Assembly (NCBI GenBank): GCA_947501315.1
Contig: CANMXH010000053.1
Coordinates: 1-12,772, forward strand
Direction: 5' to 3'
DNA length: 12,772 bases
Source of the DNA: Caulobacteraceae bacterium
GTDB lineage: Bacteria; Pseudomonadota; Alphaproteobacteria; Caulobacterales; Caulobacteraceae
Below, one piece after another: positions 6,281 through 12,771 of the stretch. Both the position numbers and the translations under genes were made by a program. Under the pieces are notes generated by a model. The model had not been told where the DNA came from. It ran no database searches and saw nothing but the letters and a program-made list of their open reading frames with translations. Within the stretch, counting starts at the first letter, position 1. Each line of letters begins with the position of its first letter.

Positions 6281-7141
6281 ATGACGATAGGCCAGACCAC
6301 CCTGAAGACCAAAGCCGCACTGGCCGCCGCCGCCTTGCTGGCGCTGCCGACCCCGGCCCGGGCCGAGCCCGGCGATACCTATTATGAGCGCGCCTTTGTG
6401 GTCGCCGCCGACGCCCGCTGCAACCTGTTTGCCCCCCATATCGACGCGGCCCTCCAGGCGGCCACGGCCCAGGCCCGCGGTGCCGCCCTGCGTTCGGGGA
6501 CCGGTCCGTCCGAACTCGCCGCCGCCGCCGGGCGCGCCCGCGCCCGGGCCGCGACGGTGTCCTGCTCTGATCCGCAGCTGGCCATGGTCCGCGCGAGGGT
6601 AGACGGGGCCTTTGCGGGCTGGATGCGCACGCCGCGCATGGACTTCCCGGGCACCCGTCGGAACTGGACCGCCAACCGCATCCGCTCGACCGCCGCCAAC
6701 TGGCGGCTGCAGCAGACGTCCATGGTCGGGGCCTCGCCGGTCGCCTTCGGTTATACGGGCCAGGGCAATGCGTCGGGCCTTACGGCTGTGGTGAGCTTCG
6801 TCGGCCGTTCGCGCCCCTATGCCGCCCGCATCGTGCTGCGGGATCCGGCCCGGGTTCAGCGGCCCTGGCTGGCCGGCGACGGTCTCGCCCCGGTCTCGGC
6901 CCGCGCCAGCCTCTGGGCCACGGGCGTCGCTCCGGCTGAAGCCACCCTGCTGGCCGGGGAGCGCCGGACCGGCGAGGCTTGGCGGTTCCCCGCCACAGTC
7001 GCTGACGCGCTGGAGCGCCTCGACCCGCGCGAGACATTCGCCGTCGAATTCCATTTCCGCGACGGCAGCGTGGCGACCGCGAAATTCGAGGCGGGCGACT
7101 TCACGGCCGGGCGGGCGTTCCTGGCGATGGGGATGCTTTAG
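6281..7141 (+). CDS. Exported hypothetical protein (286 aa)
   Basis: I do not recognise a named family. The protein has a clear signal peptide: basic start (TLKTK), an Ala/Leu core, and PARA cleavage after residue 28, giving a mature start EPGDTYYERAFV. Two Cys (47 and 95) in the mature part could form a disulfide in the periplasm. The rest mixes Ala/Arg-rich helices (~55-110) with a beta-rich C-terminal half (AVVSFVGRSRPYAARIVLRD, FAVEFHFRDGSVATAKFE). The start at 6281 agrees with the signal peptide; the Shine-Dalgarno is weak. It is divergent from DUF1491 across 57 bp and convergent with the histidine kinase gene, their stops 17 bp apart. Codon use is strongly GC3-biased like its neighbours, supporting a native gene. 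Confidence 0.8.
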   Translation: MTIGQTTLKTKAALAAAALLALPTPARAEPGDTYYERAFVVAADARCNLFAPHIDAALQAATAQARGAALRSGTGPSELAAAAGRARARAATVSCSDPQLAMVRARVDGAFAGWMRTPRMDFPGTRRNWTANRIRSTAANWRLQQTSMVGASPVAFGYTGQGNASGLTAVVSFVGRSRPYAARIVLRDPARVQRPWLAGDGLAPVSARASLWATGVAPAEATLLAGERRTGEAWRFPATVADALERLDPRETFAVEFHFRDGSVATAKFEAGDFTAGRAFLAMGML

Positions 7142-7158
7142 CCGCCAGTCGCGCCGGG

Positions 7159-8871
7159 TCAGCCCCCGCTCTTCATCGGCATCTGGATGATCTCGGCCCC
7201 ACCCTCGCGGGCCGGTGCCCGCGCGATCACGGCCACGGGCAGACGCACTGTGACGGCTGTGCCCTCGCCCAGGGTGCTGTCGATGCTCATCCGGCCGCCG
7301 TGCAGTTCGGCAAAGGCGCGGACCAGTGACAGGCCCAGACCCGTTCCCTGCCGGCGCTGCTCGATCTCACCCGCCTGTTCGAACGGCCGGCCGAGGCGGC
7401 GGACGTCCTCCGGGGCGATGCCCACGCCGGTGTCGGCGACGATGACTTCCAGATAGGGGCCGATGGCCTCGACCGTCACCGTGATCGCGCCGTCCCGCGG
7501 GGTGAATTTCACGGCATTGGACAACAGGTTCAGGGCGATCTGTTTCAACGCGCGCTTGTCGGCCGAGACCTCGACCGGATCGCCGGGCAGGACGCTGGAC
7601 AGGCTGACGCCCTTGTCATCGGCATTGACCCGGACCAGCGCCATGGCGGCCGAGACCACCTCGCGGGCATCGAACTGTTCAAGCGTCAGGGTATAGCGCT
7701 CGGCCTCGATCTTGGTCACGTCGAGGACGTCGTTGATCAGGTCCAGCAGATGGCCGCCCGCCTGGTGGATATTCTCGGCATATTCGCTGTAGCGGTCGGG
7801 CAGGGGACCGAAAATGCGCTGGCGCATGATGTCTGAAAAGCCGAGCACGGCGTTCAGGGGCGTGCGTAGTTCGTGGCTCATATTGGCCAGGAAGCGGGTC
7901 TTTCCGGCCTCGCGGGCTTCGGCCTCCTGCCGGGCAACCTCGAGGCCCAGTTCGCGGGCGTACTGGGCGGTCGCGTCGAACAGCTGGGCGATCAGACGTG
8001 GCCCCGCGGGATCATCCAGTCGGCGCATGATCAGCTGTACCCGACGGTCCAGCGCCGTCCGCGGTGCGAACAGGGCCGCACCGTCGTGGCCCTTCATGGC
8101 ACGCTCGATGGCGTCCAGAAGCTGCGGTCGGTCCGGCGCATGCACAGCCGCCACGAGACCATTTTCGAACAGGGGATCGACCGGCAGTGAGACAGGCGGT
8201 GCACCATAGGCGGCCACAACCCGGCCAGAGGGTTCAAGCACAAGGGTCAGGCCGGGCCGGGCGGCCAGCAGGGTCTCGAGCCGGGCGGTCTCGGCCTCGG
8301 CGGCGGTGAGCCGGGCCTCGCGCTGTCGCCACGACAGACGGACCGCGAGGGCTGCGGCGGTGGCGGTCAACAGGGCCGAGATGGCCGCAAGACCGGGCAG
8401 GTGCGGGCCGGGGGTGACCGAGGCCGAGAGCAGGCCGGCGACGGCCGCCAGACCCACTGCGAGGGCACCGATCTGAACCGGCCTCGGGCCACCGAGTGCG
8501 ATACCTGCCGCAAGGGGAAGAAAGACAAAGCCGCTGAGCGGACCTGTCAGTCCTCCGGACAGCGCGGCGGCCAGCAGGGCGGCGGCGCTCCAGATGCCGA
8601 GCTGCGTCATCCGCTCGGGACCGCCGTCGCGCCGCAGCAGGACCAGGCCGCTGAGGCCGGGCACCACCATGGCCAGGACACCGTAAAACACCGAGCCGTC
8701 GATGCCGACGATCCAGCGCCCGCCGAGCGCCAGCAGAGCCACCGCCACCGCCCAACCCGCATGCCAGGCAGCCAGCGACGGGCGATCGCTCGCCGGAGCG
8801 TCGGGCAGGGGCTTCGGGTCAGGGCGGGCGGACTGGATCAAGGGCGGGCCGGGGCGGGCCGGACAGGACAC
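7159..8871 (-). CDS. Membrane sensor histidine kinase (DivJ/PleC-like)
   Basis: The 570-residue kinase should autophosphorylate on His333 and pass the phosphate to a response regulator. About six hydrophobic segments fill residues ~36-180 (for example 38-56, 62-80, 91-106, 112-128, 132-152, 160-178). A coiled linker and a PAS-like region (~200-300) follow. The HisKA box is FLANMSHELRTPLNAVLGFS (327-346). Catalytic motifs are LNLLSNAVKF (447-456, N box), DTGVGI (480-485, G1), FEQ (497-499) and GTGLGL (509-514, G2). There is no receiver domain, so it is not a hybrid kinase. The start is a GTG at 8871 with GAGG a few bases upstream. The multi-TM N-terminus plus the HisKA sequence (IFGPLPDRYSEYA) resembles the DivJ/PleC group of Caulobacterales cell-cycle kinases. 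I cannot say which member, so no symbol is given. Confidence 0.92.
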   Translation of the reverse strand: MSCPARPGPPLIQSARPDPKPLPDAPASDRPSLAAWHAGWAVAVALLALGGRWIVGIDGSVFYGVLAMVVPGLSGLVLLRRDGGPERMTQLGIWSAAALLAAALSGGLTGPLSGFVFLPLAAGIALGGPRPVQIGALAVGLAAVAGLLSASVTPGPHLPGLAAISALLTATAAALAVRLSWRQREARLTAAEAETARLETLLAARPGLTLVLEPSGRVVAAYGAPPVSLPVDPLFENGLVAAVHAPDRPQLLDAIERAMKGHDGAALFAPRTALDRRVQLIMRRLDDPAGPRLIAQLFDATAQYARELGLEVARQEAEAREAGKTRFLANMSHELRTPLNAVLGFSDIMRQRIFGPLPDRYSEYAENIHQAGGHLLDLINDVLDVTKIEAERYTLTLEQFDAREVVSAAMALVRVNADDKGVSLSSVLPGDPVEVSADKRALKQIALNLLSNAVKFTPRDGAITVTVEAIGPYLEVIVADTGVGIAPEDVRRLGRPFEQAGEIEQRRQGTGLGLSLVRAFAELHGGRMSIDSTLGEGTAVTVRLPVAVIARAPAREGGAEIIQMPMKSGG

Positions 8872-9017
8872 CGCCGGCCTCGCCAGACTAGACCCCGGGA
8901 TGAGTCGTCCAAAGCCCGCACGCGTTCCGGGCGACTGACGCCGGCGGCTTGCGGTGGGATTTCCGGGGAAAGGGAGGGTGGTTGTCGTTAACGCCGGTCC
9001 GGCCTATCCAGCGCCCC

Positions 9018-9437
9018 ATGACAGCCGCCGCGCCCATCGATGACAAACTGGCCGAACTGGTCGAGGAGTTCGACCTGCTCGGCGACTGGGAAGGCCGGAT
9101 TGAATACGTCATCGACCTCGGCAAGGGTCTGGCACCCCTTGCGGACAGCGACCGGACCGAAGCGAACAAGGTTCCCGGCTGTGCCGCCCAGGTCTGGCTG
9201 GCCGTGCGCCGCGAAGGGGATCGACTGGTCTTCGTCGCGGACAGTGACAGTGCCCTGTCCAAGGGAAACATCGCCCTTTTGCTCAGGCTGTATTCAGGAC
9301 AGACCCCGGCCGAAATCCTGGCCTTTGACGCCCGTGCGGCCCTTGACCGTCTGGGCCTGCCTTCGGCGCTGACGCGTCAGCGTGCCAATGGTCTGAACAG
9401 TATGGTGGGCCGGATCCGCGACGCCGCCGCTCAGTAG
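9018..9437 (+). CDS. sufE: SufE family cysteine desulfuration protein
   Basis: SufE accepts persulfide sulfur from the cysteine desulfurase SufS and passes it on for Fe-S cluster assembly in the cytoplasm. The 139-residue length is typical. The key motif NKVPGCAAQVW places the sulfur-accepting Cys at residue 55, and the conserved core (LGKGLAPL, DSALSKGNIALLLRLYSG) follows. The ATG at 9018 is chosen because translation from it (MTAAAPIDDKLAEL) matches the family N-terminus; an in-frame ATG at 8949 would add 23 unlikely residues. It stands alone here with no other suf genes, divergent from the histidine kinase across 146 bp. Its last 7 bases overlap the 3' end of the convergent gene at 9431-9958. 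Confidence 0.93.
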   Translation: MTAAAPIDDKLAELVEEFDLLGDWEGRIEYVIDLGKGLAPLADSDRTEANKVPGCAAQVWLAVRREGDRLVFVADSDSALSKGNIALLLRLYSGQTPAEILAFDARAALDRLGLPSALTRQRANGLNSMVGRIRDAAAQ

Positions 9438-9958
9438 TAGGAGCCGCGGACCGTCATCGTCGGGCGTTCGCCGGCCTGTTCACGGACCTCGACGGCCAGG
9501 CCATATTCGTCAGGATAGGCGCTGCGGCGATCCCAGCGCCACGCATTGTCCGGCGGGCTGGTCCAGTACCGTTCGTCGCGAAAGGCGCGGCGGCCAAGGT
9601 CCGCCAGCTCGCGGGCGCTGGCCCGGCTGGAGGAGATGACGCAGCTGGCTTCATAGGCCTGGCGCGCATCACGTTCGACGGAGCCTTCCTCGATCCGGAC
9701 CCGCCAGACGCCGTCCCGGGACACCATGGTGACCTCGGAAGCCCATTCATCAAGCGGCGCGGTGTCATTCACCGGTCGGCGGAACTCGAGTTCGCGGGCT
9801 GCCTTGACTGACCGTTCAAGGGTCAGGGCCCGGTTGGCAAAGGGGAGGCACACCTCGGTCAGCAGTCCGGCGGGCACCGCCTCCTGGGCTGAAAGGGGCA
9901 AGGCGACGGACAGCAGGCCGGCGGCCAGAACGCAACAAACTACTGGCTTCACCGTCAT
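9431..9958 (-). CDS. Exported hypothetical protein (175 aa)
   Basis: No family recognised. I choose the ATG at 9958 because it opens a standard signal peptide (MTVKPVVCCVLAAGLLSVAL, cleavage about LSA before QEAVP, residue 24). The in-frame upstream ATG at 10036 adds 26 residues that would bury the signal. The mature protein has two Cys (EVCLPF, ASCVISS), conserved-looking aromatic patches (WRVRIEEGS, WRWDRRSAYPDEYG) and ends GSYY. It is likely periplasmic. Its stop region overlaps the sufE stop by 7 bp in tail-to-tail orientation. Confidence 0.75.
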   Translation of the reverse strand: MTVKPVVCCVLAAGLLSVALPLSAQEAVPAGLLTEVCLPFANRALTLERSVKAARELEFRRPVNDTAPLDEWASEVTMVSRDGVWRVRIEEGSVERDARQAYEASCVISSSRASARELADLGRRAFRDERYWTSPPDNAWRWDRRSAYPDEYGLAVEVREQAGERPTMTVRGSYY

Positions 9959-10117
9959 CCCCGAAATCGACGGCCGTAGGAGCCTGCCGCCGCAACGCAA
10001 TAGCGCTATCCCGAAGGCGCGCGCTTTCACCTTCACCCTACGGCTGAATCCGGACAGTGGAAAGTTACGAGCCTGTAACCTGGCTCAGCGCGCCGTCGGT
10101 GTCGCCCGGCCGCCCTG

Positions 10118-10846
10118 TCAGCCGATGCGATAGTGGACCGCAAGGGCGGCCAGGCCCTTCTGCAGCAGATGTTTGCCCTCGCGGCGGCGGAGCCCGAGGT
10201 CGCGTTCGGCCGCCTGCAGGGCCGAGGCGCGGATGCAGATGGCCTCGACCATGGGCCGGGCGGGGCCGCAGGCCGCGAGCGCAGCCTCAACCCGTCGCGC
10301 CGCGGCAAGGGCCGAATCCCCCGGCTCGGCCCGGACCGACGACCCCCCACCCGAACGGGGCAGGGCGTCCCAGCGCAGGGTGACCGAGGGCCCGCGCGCC
10401 GCATGCTCGGCGTCGAGACCCAGGCGGGCGGCCGCCGCGATCTGGGCGGCGACCAGCCAGGGCCGGCCGTCGACCGTCCTGCGTTGCGCCAGCCACAGGA
10501 TCGCCGACTGACCCAGATTGGCGCGCCTCTGTCCGGGCCGTCCGTCCGTCTCCATCACGGTGCGGGTCCCCTCGATCACGCCGGGCCGTCCCGGCTCGGG
10601 GGCCGGGCCGCCGGTATGCGGCGCGGTCCGCGCGACCCAGCCTCCGTCCGGTCGCCGCCGCAGCCCGGGTGTCTCGACCAGCCGGCGGAAGCCGTCCTCA
10701 TCGAGGACCAGAATGACGCGGCTGCGCCGATCCCGTCCGGGCCTGACCGCATAGCCGGCCGGCACAGCCTCGATCCAGCCGTCGCGCCGCCCCAGCAGCC
10801 GCCTTGCACGGACGACCGCCGCCGTGTCCCCTGCCGGGCCGGTCAT
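10118..10846 (-). CDS. DUF6456 domain-containing protein
   Basis: The 242-residue protein of unknown molecular function has a C-terminal half (about 110-242) resembling the DUF6456 domain of alphaproteobacterial proteins. The visible pattern is ILWLAQRRTVDGRPWLVAAQ, then ARGPSVTLRWDALP, ALAAARRVEAALAACGP and AERDLGLRRREGKHLLQKGL, ending in LAVHYRIG. The N-terminal part (1-75) is Arg-rich and could bind nucleic acid. There is no signal peptide or membrane segment. The start codon overlaps the stop of the preceding DnaA-like gene (ATGA at 10843-10846), so the two are probably translationally coupled and act together. Such pairing with a small helix-turn-helix partner is recalled from other alphaproteobacteria, not checked here. 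Confidence 0.8.
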   Translation of the reverse strand: MTGPAGDTAAVVRARRLLGRRDGWIEAVPAGYAVRPGRDRRSRVILVLDEDGFRRLVETPGLRRRPDGGWVARTAPHTGGPAPEPGRPGVIEGTRTVMETDGRPGQRRANLGQSAILWLAQRRTVDGRPWLVAAQIAAAARLGLDAEHAARGPSVTLRWDALPRSGGGSSVRAEPGDSALAAARRVEAALAACGPARPMVEAICIRASALQAAERDLGLRRREGKHLLQKGLAALAVHYRIG

Positions 10847-11199
10847 GCCGGCAGCTCACAGCTCGGGGCCTCAAGCAGTTGGCTGACACACAGCTCCAGC
10901 CGCTCCAGCATGGCATCGACCGATGGATGATCCCGCCCGTCCTCGGCCCAGCGGCAGGCCGCCGCCGCCGTCGCCCGGTTCAGGCCGAAGGCATGCGCCA
11001 CCCGGTCCAGGGGCCAGCCGAAGGTGACATAAGCGGTATACAGGGCCAGCCAGCGGGCACGGCAGACCCGGCCGTTGAGCCGCACGGACGCGGTCATCTT
11101 CTCCACACTGATGCCGGTCGCCGCGGCGACCAGCTGCAAGGCCAGCCCGGCGCGGATCCGGTCCGCGTCGGTCACCGGCACCCGATAGGTTTCGACCAT
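10843..11199 (-). CDS. DnaA domain-IV-like helix-turn-helix protein (possible HdaB-type)
   Basis: The 118-residue cytoplasmic protein resembles the C-terminal DNA-binding domain of the replication initiator DnaA, without its AAA+ domain. The pattern RWLALYTAYVTFGWPLDRVA (49-68) followed by HAFGLNRATAAAACRWAED (69-87) mirrors the DnaA domain IV arrangement, in which a conserved Arg-rich helix precedes a helix-turn-helix. A small DnaA-related protein, HdaB, is known in Caulobacter as a modulator of DnaA inactivation (RIDA). This protein is in the right size range, but the equivalence is unverified. The start at 11199 has a good GGAG 6 nt upstream. It shares a 293-bp divergent intergenic region with ctrA and is coupled to DUF6456 by a 4-bp overlap. 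Confidence 0.75.
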   Translation of the reverse strand: MVETYRVPVTDADRIRAGLALQLVAAATGISVEKMTASVRLNGRVCRARWLALYTAYVTFGWPLDRVAHAFGLNRATAAAACRWAEDGRDHPSVDAMLERLELCVSQLLEAPSCELPA

Positions 11200-11333
11200 T
11201 TGAAACTCCCGTCATCCCTTGGCGCCGGTCATTTCTGTCGCCGACGTCTGTGCGGAATATAATCCTATAGATACGTCGAAAACGGACGCAAGGCGGCTCC
11301 GCTGACCGCACCGCGAAAAAATCTCGTTCGCTT

Positions 11334-11377
11334 GACTCAGGACTCTCGACGCCGATTCGCAAATCAGCCTACGATTC
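11334..11377. promoter_or_regulatory. Cluster of four GANTC (CcrM-type) methylation sites
   Basis: GACTC at 11334-11338, GACTC at 11341-11345, GATTC at 11354-11358 and GATTC at 11373-11377 give four GANTC sites in 44 bp, 116-159 bp before the ctrA start. GANTC is the target of the cell-cycle methyltransferase CcrM, and GcrA-dependent promoters need it. The density is far above chance. Confidence 0.75.
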
Positions 11378-11394
11378 GTCTCAACGGGGTGGTG

Positions 11395-11408
11395 TTAACC
11401 TTTCTTAA
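11395..11408 (+). promoter_or_regulatory. CtrA-box-like TTAA-N6-TTAA
   Basis: TTAA at 11395-11398 and at 11405-11408 are separated by CCTTTC (6 nt). The standard CtrA site is TTAA-N7-TTAA, so this is one base short. It could be an autoregulatory CtrA site, or two half-sites. Confidence 0.4.
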
Positions 11409-11480
11409 GTTTTTCCCCGGTTAACTCCCGAACAAGGTTACCCGGCATTCGATGTCGGAAATTACTGTCAAGTTTTGCCT

Positions 11481-11487
11481 GGAGGGG
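11481..11487 (+). promoter_or_regulatory. Strong ribosome binding site of ctrA
   Basis: GGAGGGG ends 5 nt before the ctrA ATG at 11493. An out-of-frame ATG at 11489 overlaps closely, but only the 11493 start gives CtrA. Confidence 0.8.
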
Positions 11488-11492
11488 CATGA

Positions 11493-12206
11493 ATGCGCGT
11501 CCTGCTTATCGAAGATGATCATGCGACCGCGCAGAGCATCGAACTCATGCTCAAGTCCGAGGGGTTCAACGTCTACACGACGGACCTCGGAGAAGAGGGC
11601 ATCGATCTCGGCAAGATCTATGACTACGACATGATCATGCTGGACCTGAACCTGCCCGATATGAACGGTCTTGAGGTTCTGCGTCAGCTGCGCGTCGGCA
11701 AGATCAACACCCCGGTCATGATCCTGTCGGGTTCAACCGAGATCGAGACCAAGGTCAAGACCTTCGGCGGCGGCGCCGACGACTATATGACCAAGCCCTT
11801 CCACAAGGACGAACTGATCGCGCGCACCCACGCCGTGGTCCGTCGTTCCAAGGGTCACGCCCAGGCCATCATCCACACCGGCGAGATCGCCGTGAACCTG
11901 GACGGCAAGACGGTCGAGGTGAACGGTCACCGCGTCCATCTGACGGGCAAGGAATACCAGATGCTGGAGCTGCTCTCGCTCCGCAAGGGCACCACCCTGA
12001 CCAAGGAAATGTTCCTGAACCACCTGTACGGCGGCATGGACGAGCCCGAGCTGAAGATCATCGACGTCTTCATCTGCAAGCTGCGCAAGAAGCTGGCCAC
12101 GGCCGCCGGCGGCAAACACTATATCGAGACCGTCTGGGGCCGCGGCTACGTCCTGCGCGACCCGTCGGAAAGCTCGGCCCCGGCCCCGGTCAGCGCCGCC
12201 GCCTGA
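11493..12206 (+). CDS. ctrA: Cell cycle response regulator CtrA
   Basis: This is the master transcription regulator of the alphaproteobacterial cell cycle. When phosphorylated it binds TTAA-N7-TTAA sites to control flagellar, pilus, division and chemotaxis genes and, in Caulobacter, to silence the replication origin. The 237-residue OmpR-type protein has a receiver with acidic pocket Glu7-Asp8-Asp9, phosphoacceptor Asp51 (MLDLNLPDMNG) and Lys101 (TKPF). A DNA-binding winged helix follows (~126-224, with EYQMLELLSLRKG and a C-terminal VWGRGYVLRD hairpin). The protein ends SAAA. A C-terminal Ala-Ala is the known degradation signal by which ClpXP removes CtrA, so regulated proteolysis is likely retained. 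It has its own promoter region with GANTC and TTAA motifs and is followed by a strong terminator. Confidence 0.98.
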   Translation: MRVLLIEDDHATAQSIELMLKSEGFNVYTTDLGEEGIDLGKIYDYDMIMLDLNLPDMNGLEVLRQLRVGKINTPVMILSGSTEIETKVKTFGGGADDYMTKPFHKDELIARTHAVVRRSKGHAQAIIHTGEIAVNLDGKTVEVNGHRVHLTGKEYQMLELLSLRKGTTLTKEMFLNHLYGGMDEPELKIIDVFICKLRKKLATAAGGKHYIETVWGRGYVLRDPSESSAPAPVSAAA

Positions 12207-12228
12207 CCGGTTCGGCTATCGGACAATG

Positions 12229-12260
12229 AAACGCCCGCCGGAGCGATCCGGCGGGCGTTT
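12229..12260. terminator. Rho-independent terminator after ctrA (possibly bidirectional)
   Basis: The 11-bp perfect arms ACGCCCGCCGG (12231-12241) and CCGGCGGGCGT (12248-12258) enclose a 6-nt loop. Flanking AA (12229-12230) and TT (12259-12260) extend the stem to 13 bp, and TTTTCTT follows on the plus strand. It lies 22 bp after the ctrA stop. On the minus strand it could also end transcripts from the hicA/hicB-like genes. Confidence 0.9.
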
Positions 12261-12273
12261 TCTTGCGTGGTGT

Positions 12274-12294
12274 CCGGGAGCAGCCTGTTCCCGG
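12274..12294. repeat. 21-bp near-perfect palindrome
   Basis: CCGGGAGCAG (12274-12283) pairs with CTGTTCCCGG (12285-12294) around a single central C, with one G-T wobble. It lies between the ctrA terminator and the hicA-like frame. It has no T-tract on either strand, so it is not a typical terminator; the short centre makes it look more like a protein-binding palindrome. Role unknown. Confidence 0.4.
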
Positions 12295-12324
12295 GCCAGC
12301 TATGGGTGGCGGGCCGGCTCCGGC

Positions 12325-12519
12325 TCAGAACGCCTTCGGCAACCCCGCGTCCTTCAATATCTGATTGGCCATATGCCGGCTCTTCGTCCTCGGCACGGCG
12401 AAGGTCTTGCCGGTCGCCGGGCTGAACCAGATTTCGTGGCTGCCCTTGCCGGGCCGGACGAACCGGCATCCGGCCTCGCGCAGACGCCGCTCGAGTTCCG
12501 GATAGAAGTCCTTCGGTAC
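12325..12519 (-). pseudogene. hicA-like mRNA interferase frame lacking a start codon
   Basis: Read from the GTA at 12519, the frame gives 64 residues, VPKDFYPELERRLREAGCRF onward to KDAGLPKAF. This matches the HicA toxin family: a small dsRBD-like fold with a catalytic His in GKGSHEIWF (residues 24-32, His28) and a basic tail with KSRHMANQILKDAG. HicA degrades mRNA and is held by HicB. The natural start would be where GTA stands. In this frame the upstream stop is TGA (12538-12540), and no ATG, GTG or TTG occurs before residue 42. The gene lies directly after the HicB-like gene (stop 12524-12526), the usual partner. Either the start codon has mutated, leaving the toxin silent, or initiation is non-standard, or there is a base error. 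Otherwise the coding sequence is intact. Confidence 0.65.
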
Positions 12520-12523
12520 GGAC

Positions 12524-12736
12524 TCAGGACGCGGCCTTCAGCGCCGTCTCGCCGGTGATGGTGATCGGACCGGGCACCATGCCGTTGTCGCGCATGAGCT
12601 CGGGGGCCAGGGCTTCGACCAGGTCGACGAACTCACTCAGCGTCGCCGCCTCGACGTTCAGGCCGATGATGTCGCTCTCGGACCCATAGACCTCGGCCTC
12701 GGAGTCCCAGACAGCAGTGACGGTGTAGCGAGCCAT
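12524..12736 (-). CDS. HicB-like antitoxin (DUF1902-type)
   Basis: The 70-residue protein starts MARYTVTAVWDSEAEVYGSE and continues SDIIGLNVEAATLSEFVDLV. This is the partial-RNase-H-like HicB fold, as in the DUF1902 family: an alternating beta N-terminus, W-D-x-E-A turn, GLNVEA strand, then an acidic helix (LVEALAPELM). It has no C-terminal DNA-binding domain, so it would be the short form that mainly neutralises the toxin. The start at 12736 has no Shine-Dalgarno, but a promoter-like element ends 6 nt upstream, suggesting leaderless translation. The following frame (12325-12519) is hicA-like. Order antitoxin then toxin is one of the known arrangements for hic loci. Confidence 0.75.
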   Translation of the reverse strand: MARYTVTAVWDSEAEVYGSESDIIGLNVEAATLSEFVDLVEALAPELMRDNGMVPGPITITGETALKAAS

Positions 12737-12742
12737 GAAGGA

Positions 12743-12771
12743 ATAATGGGCGCGAGGGCCGGGGCCGTCAA
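12743..12771 (-). promoter_or_regulatory. Sigma-70-like promoter of the hicB-like gene, probably leaderless
   Basis: On the minus strand TTGACG (12771-12766) and CATTAT (12748-12743) are separated by 17 bp, matching five of six -35 and four of six -10 consensus bases. The -10 box ends 6 nt before the ATG at 12736, so transcription would start at or next to the A of the start codon. This agrees with the lack of a Shine-Dalgarno sequence. Confidence 0.5.

Larger units (their letters stand above)
11200..11492. promoter_or_regulatory. Divergent regulatory region of ctrA and the DnaA-like gene
   Basis: This 293-bp region is the longest non-coding stretch of the window. It contains a perfect TATAAT (11258-11263, plus strand) in an AT-rich patch without a convincing -35 box. 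Downstream of it are four GANTC sites (11334-11377), two closely spaced TTAA motifs (11395-11408) and a third TTAA (11421-11424), then the ctrA ribosome binding site. In Caulobacter the ctrA promoters respond to CcrM methylation, GcrA and CtrA itself; the motifs here suggest similar control. Transcription starts cannot be assigned from sequence alone. Confidence 0.7.

Noticed and set aside
5855..7054. Long minus-strand frame (399 residues) extending the DUF1491 frame upstream
   Set aside because: The upstream part is antisense to the exported-protein gene at 6281. Only the last 122 residues, from the TTG at 6223, are DUF1491.
10067..10082. Short inverted repeat GTTAC/GTAAC after the DUF6456 gene as a terminator
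   Set aside because: The arms are only 5 bp with no T-tract, so it is not distinguishable from chance.
11258..11263. TATAAT as a defined ctrA promoter
   Set aside because: It matches the -10 consensus exactly, but no convincing -35 lies 16-18 bp upstream, and the site is 230 bp from ctrA. Noted within the regulatory region only.
12226..12558. A 110-residue plus-strand frame after ctrA
   Set aside because: It starts in the ctrA terminator and runs antisense to the hicA-like frame; no coding signature.
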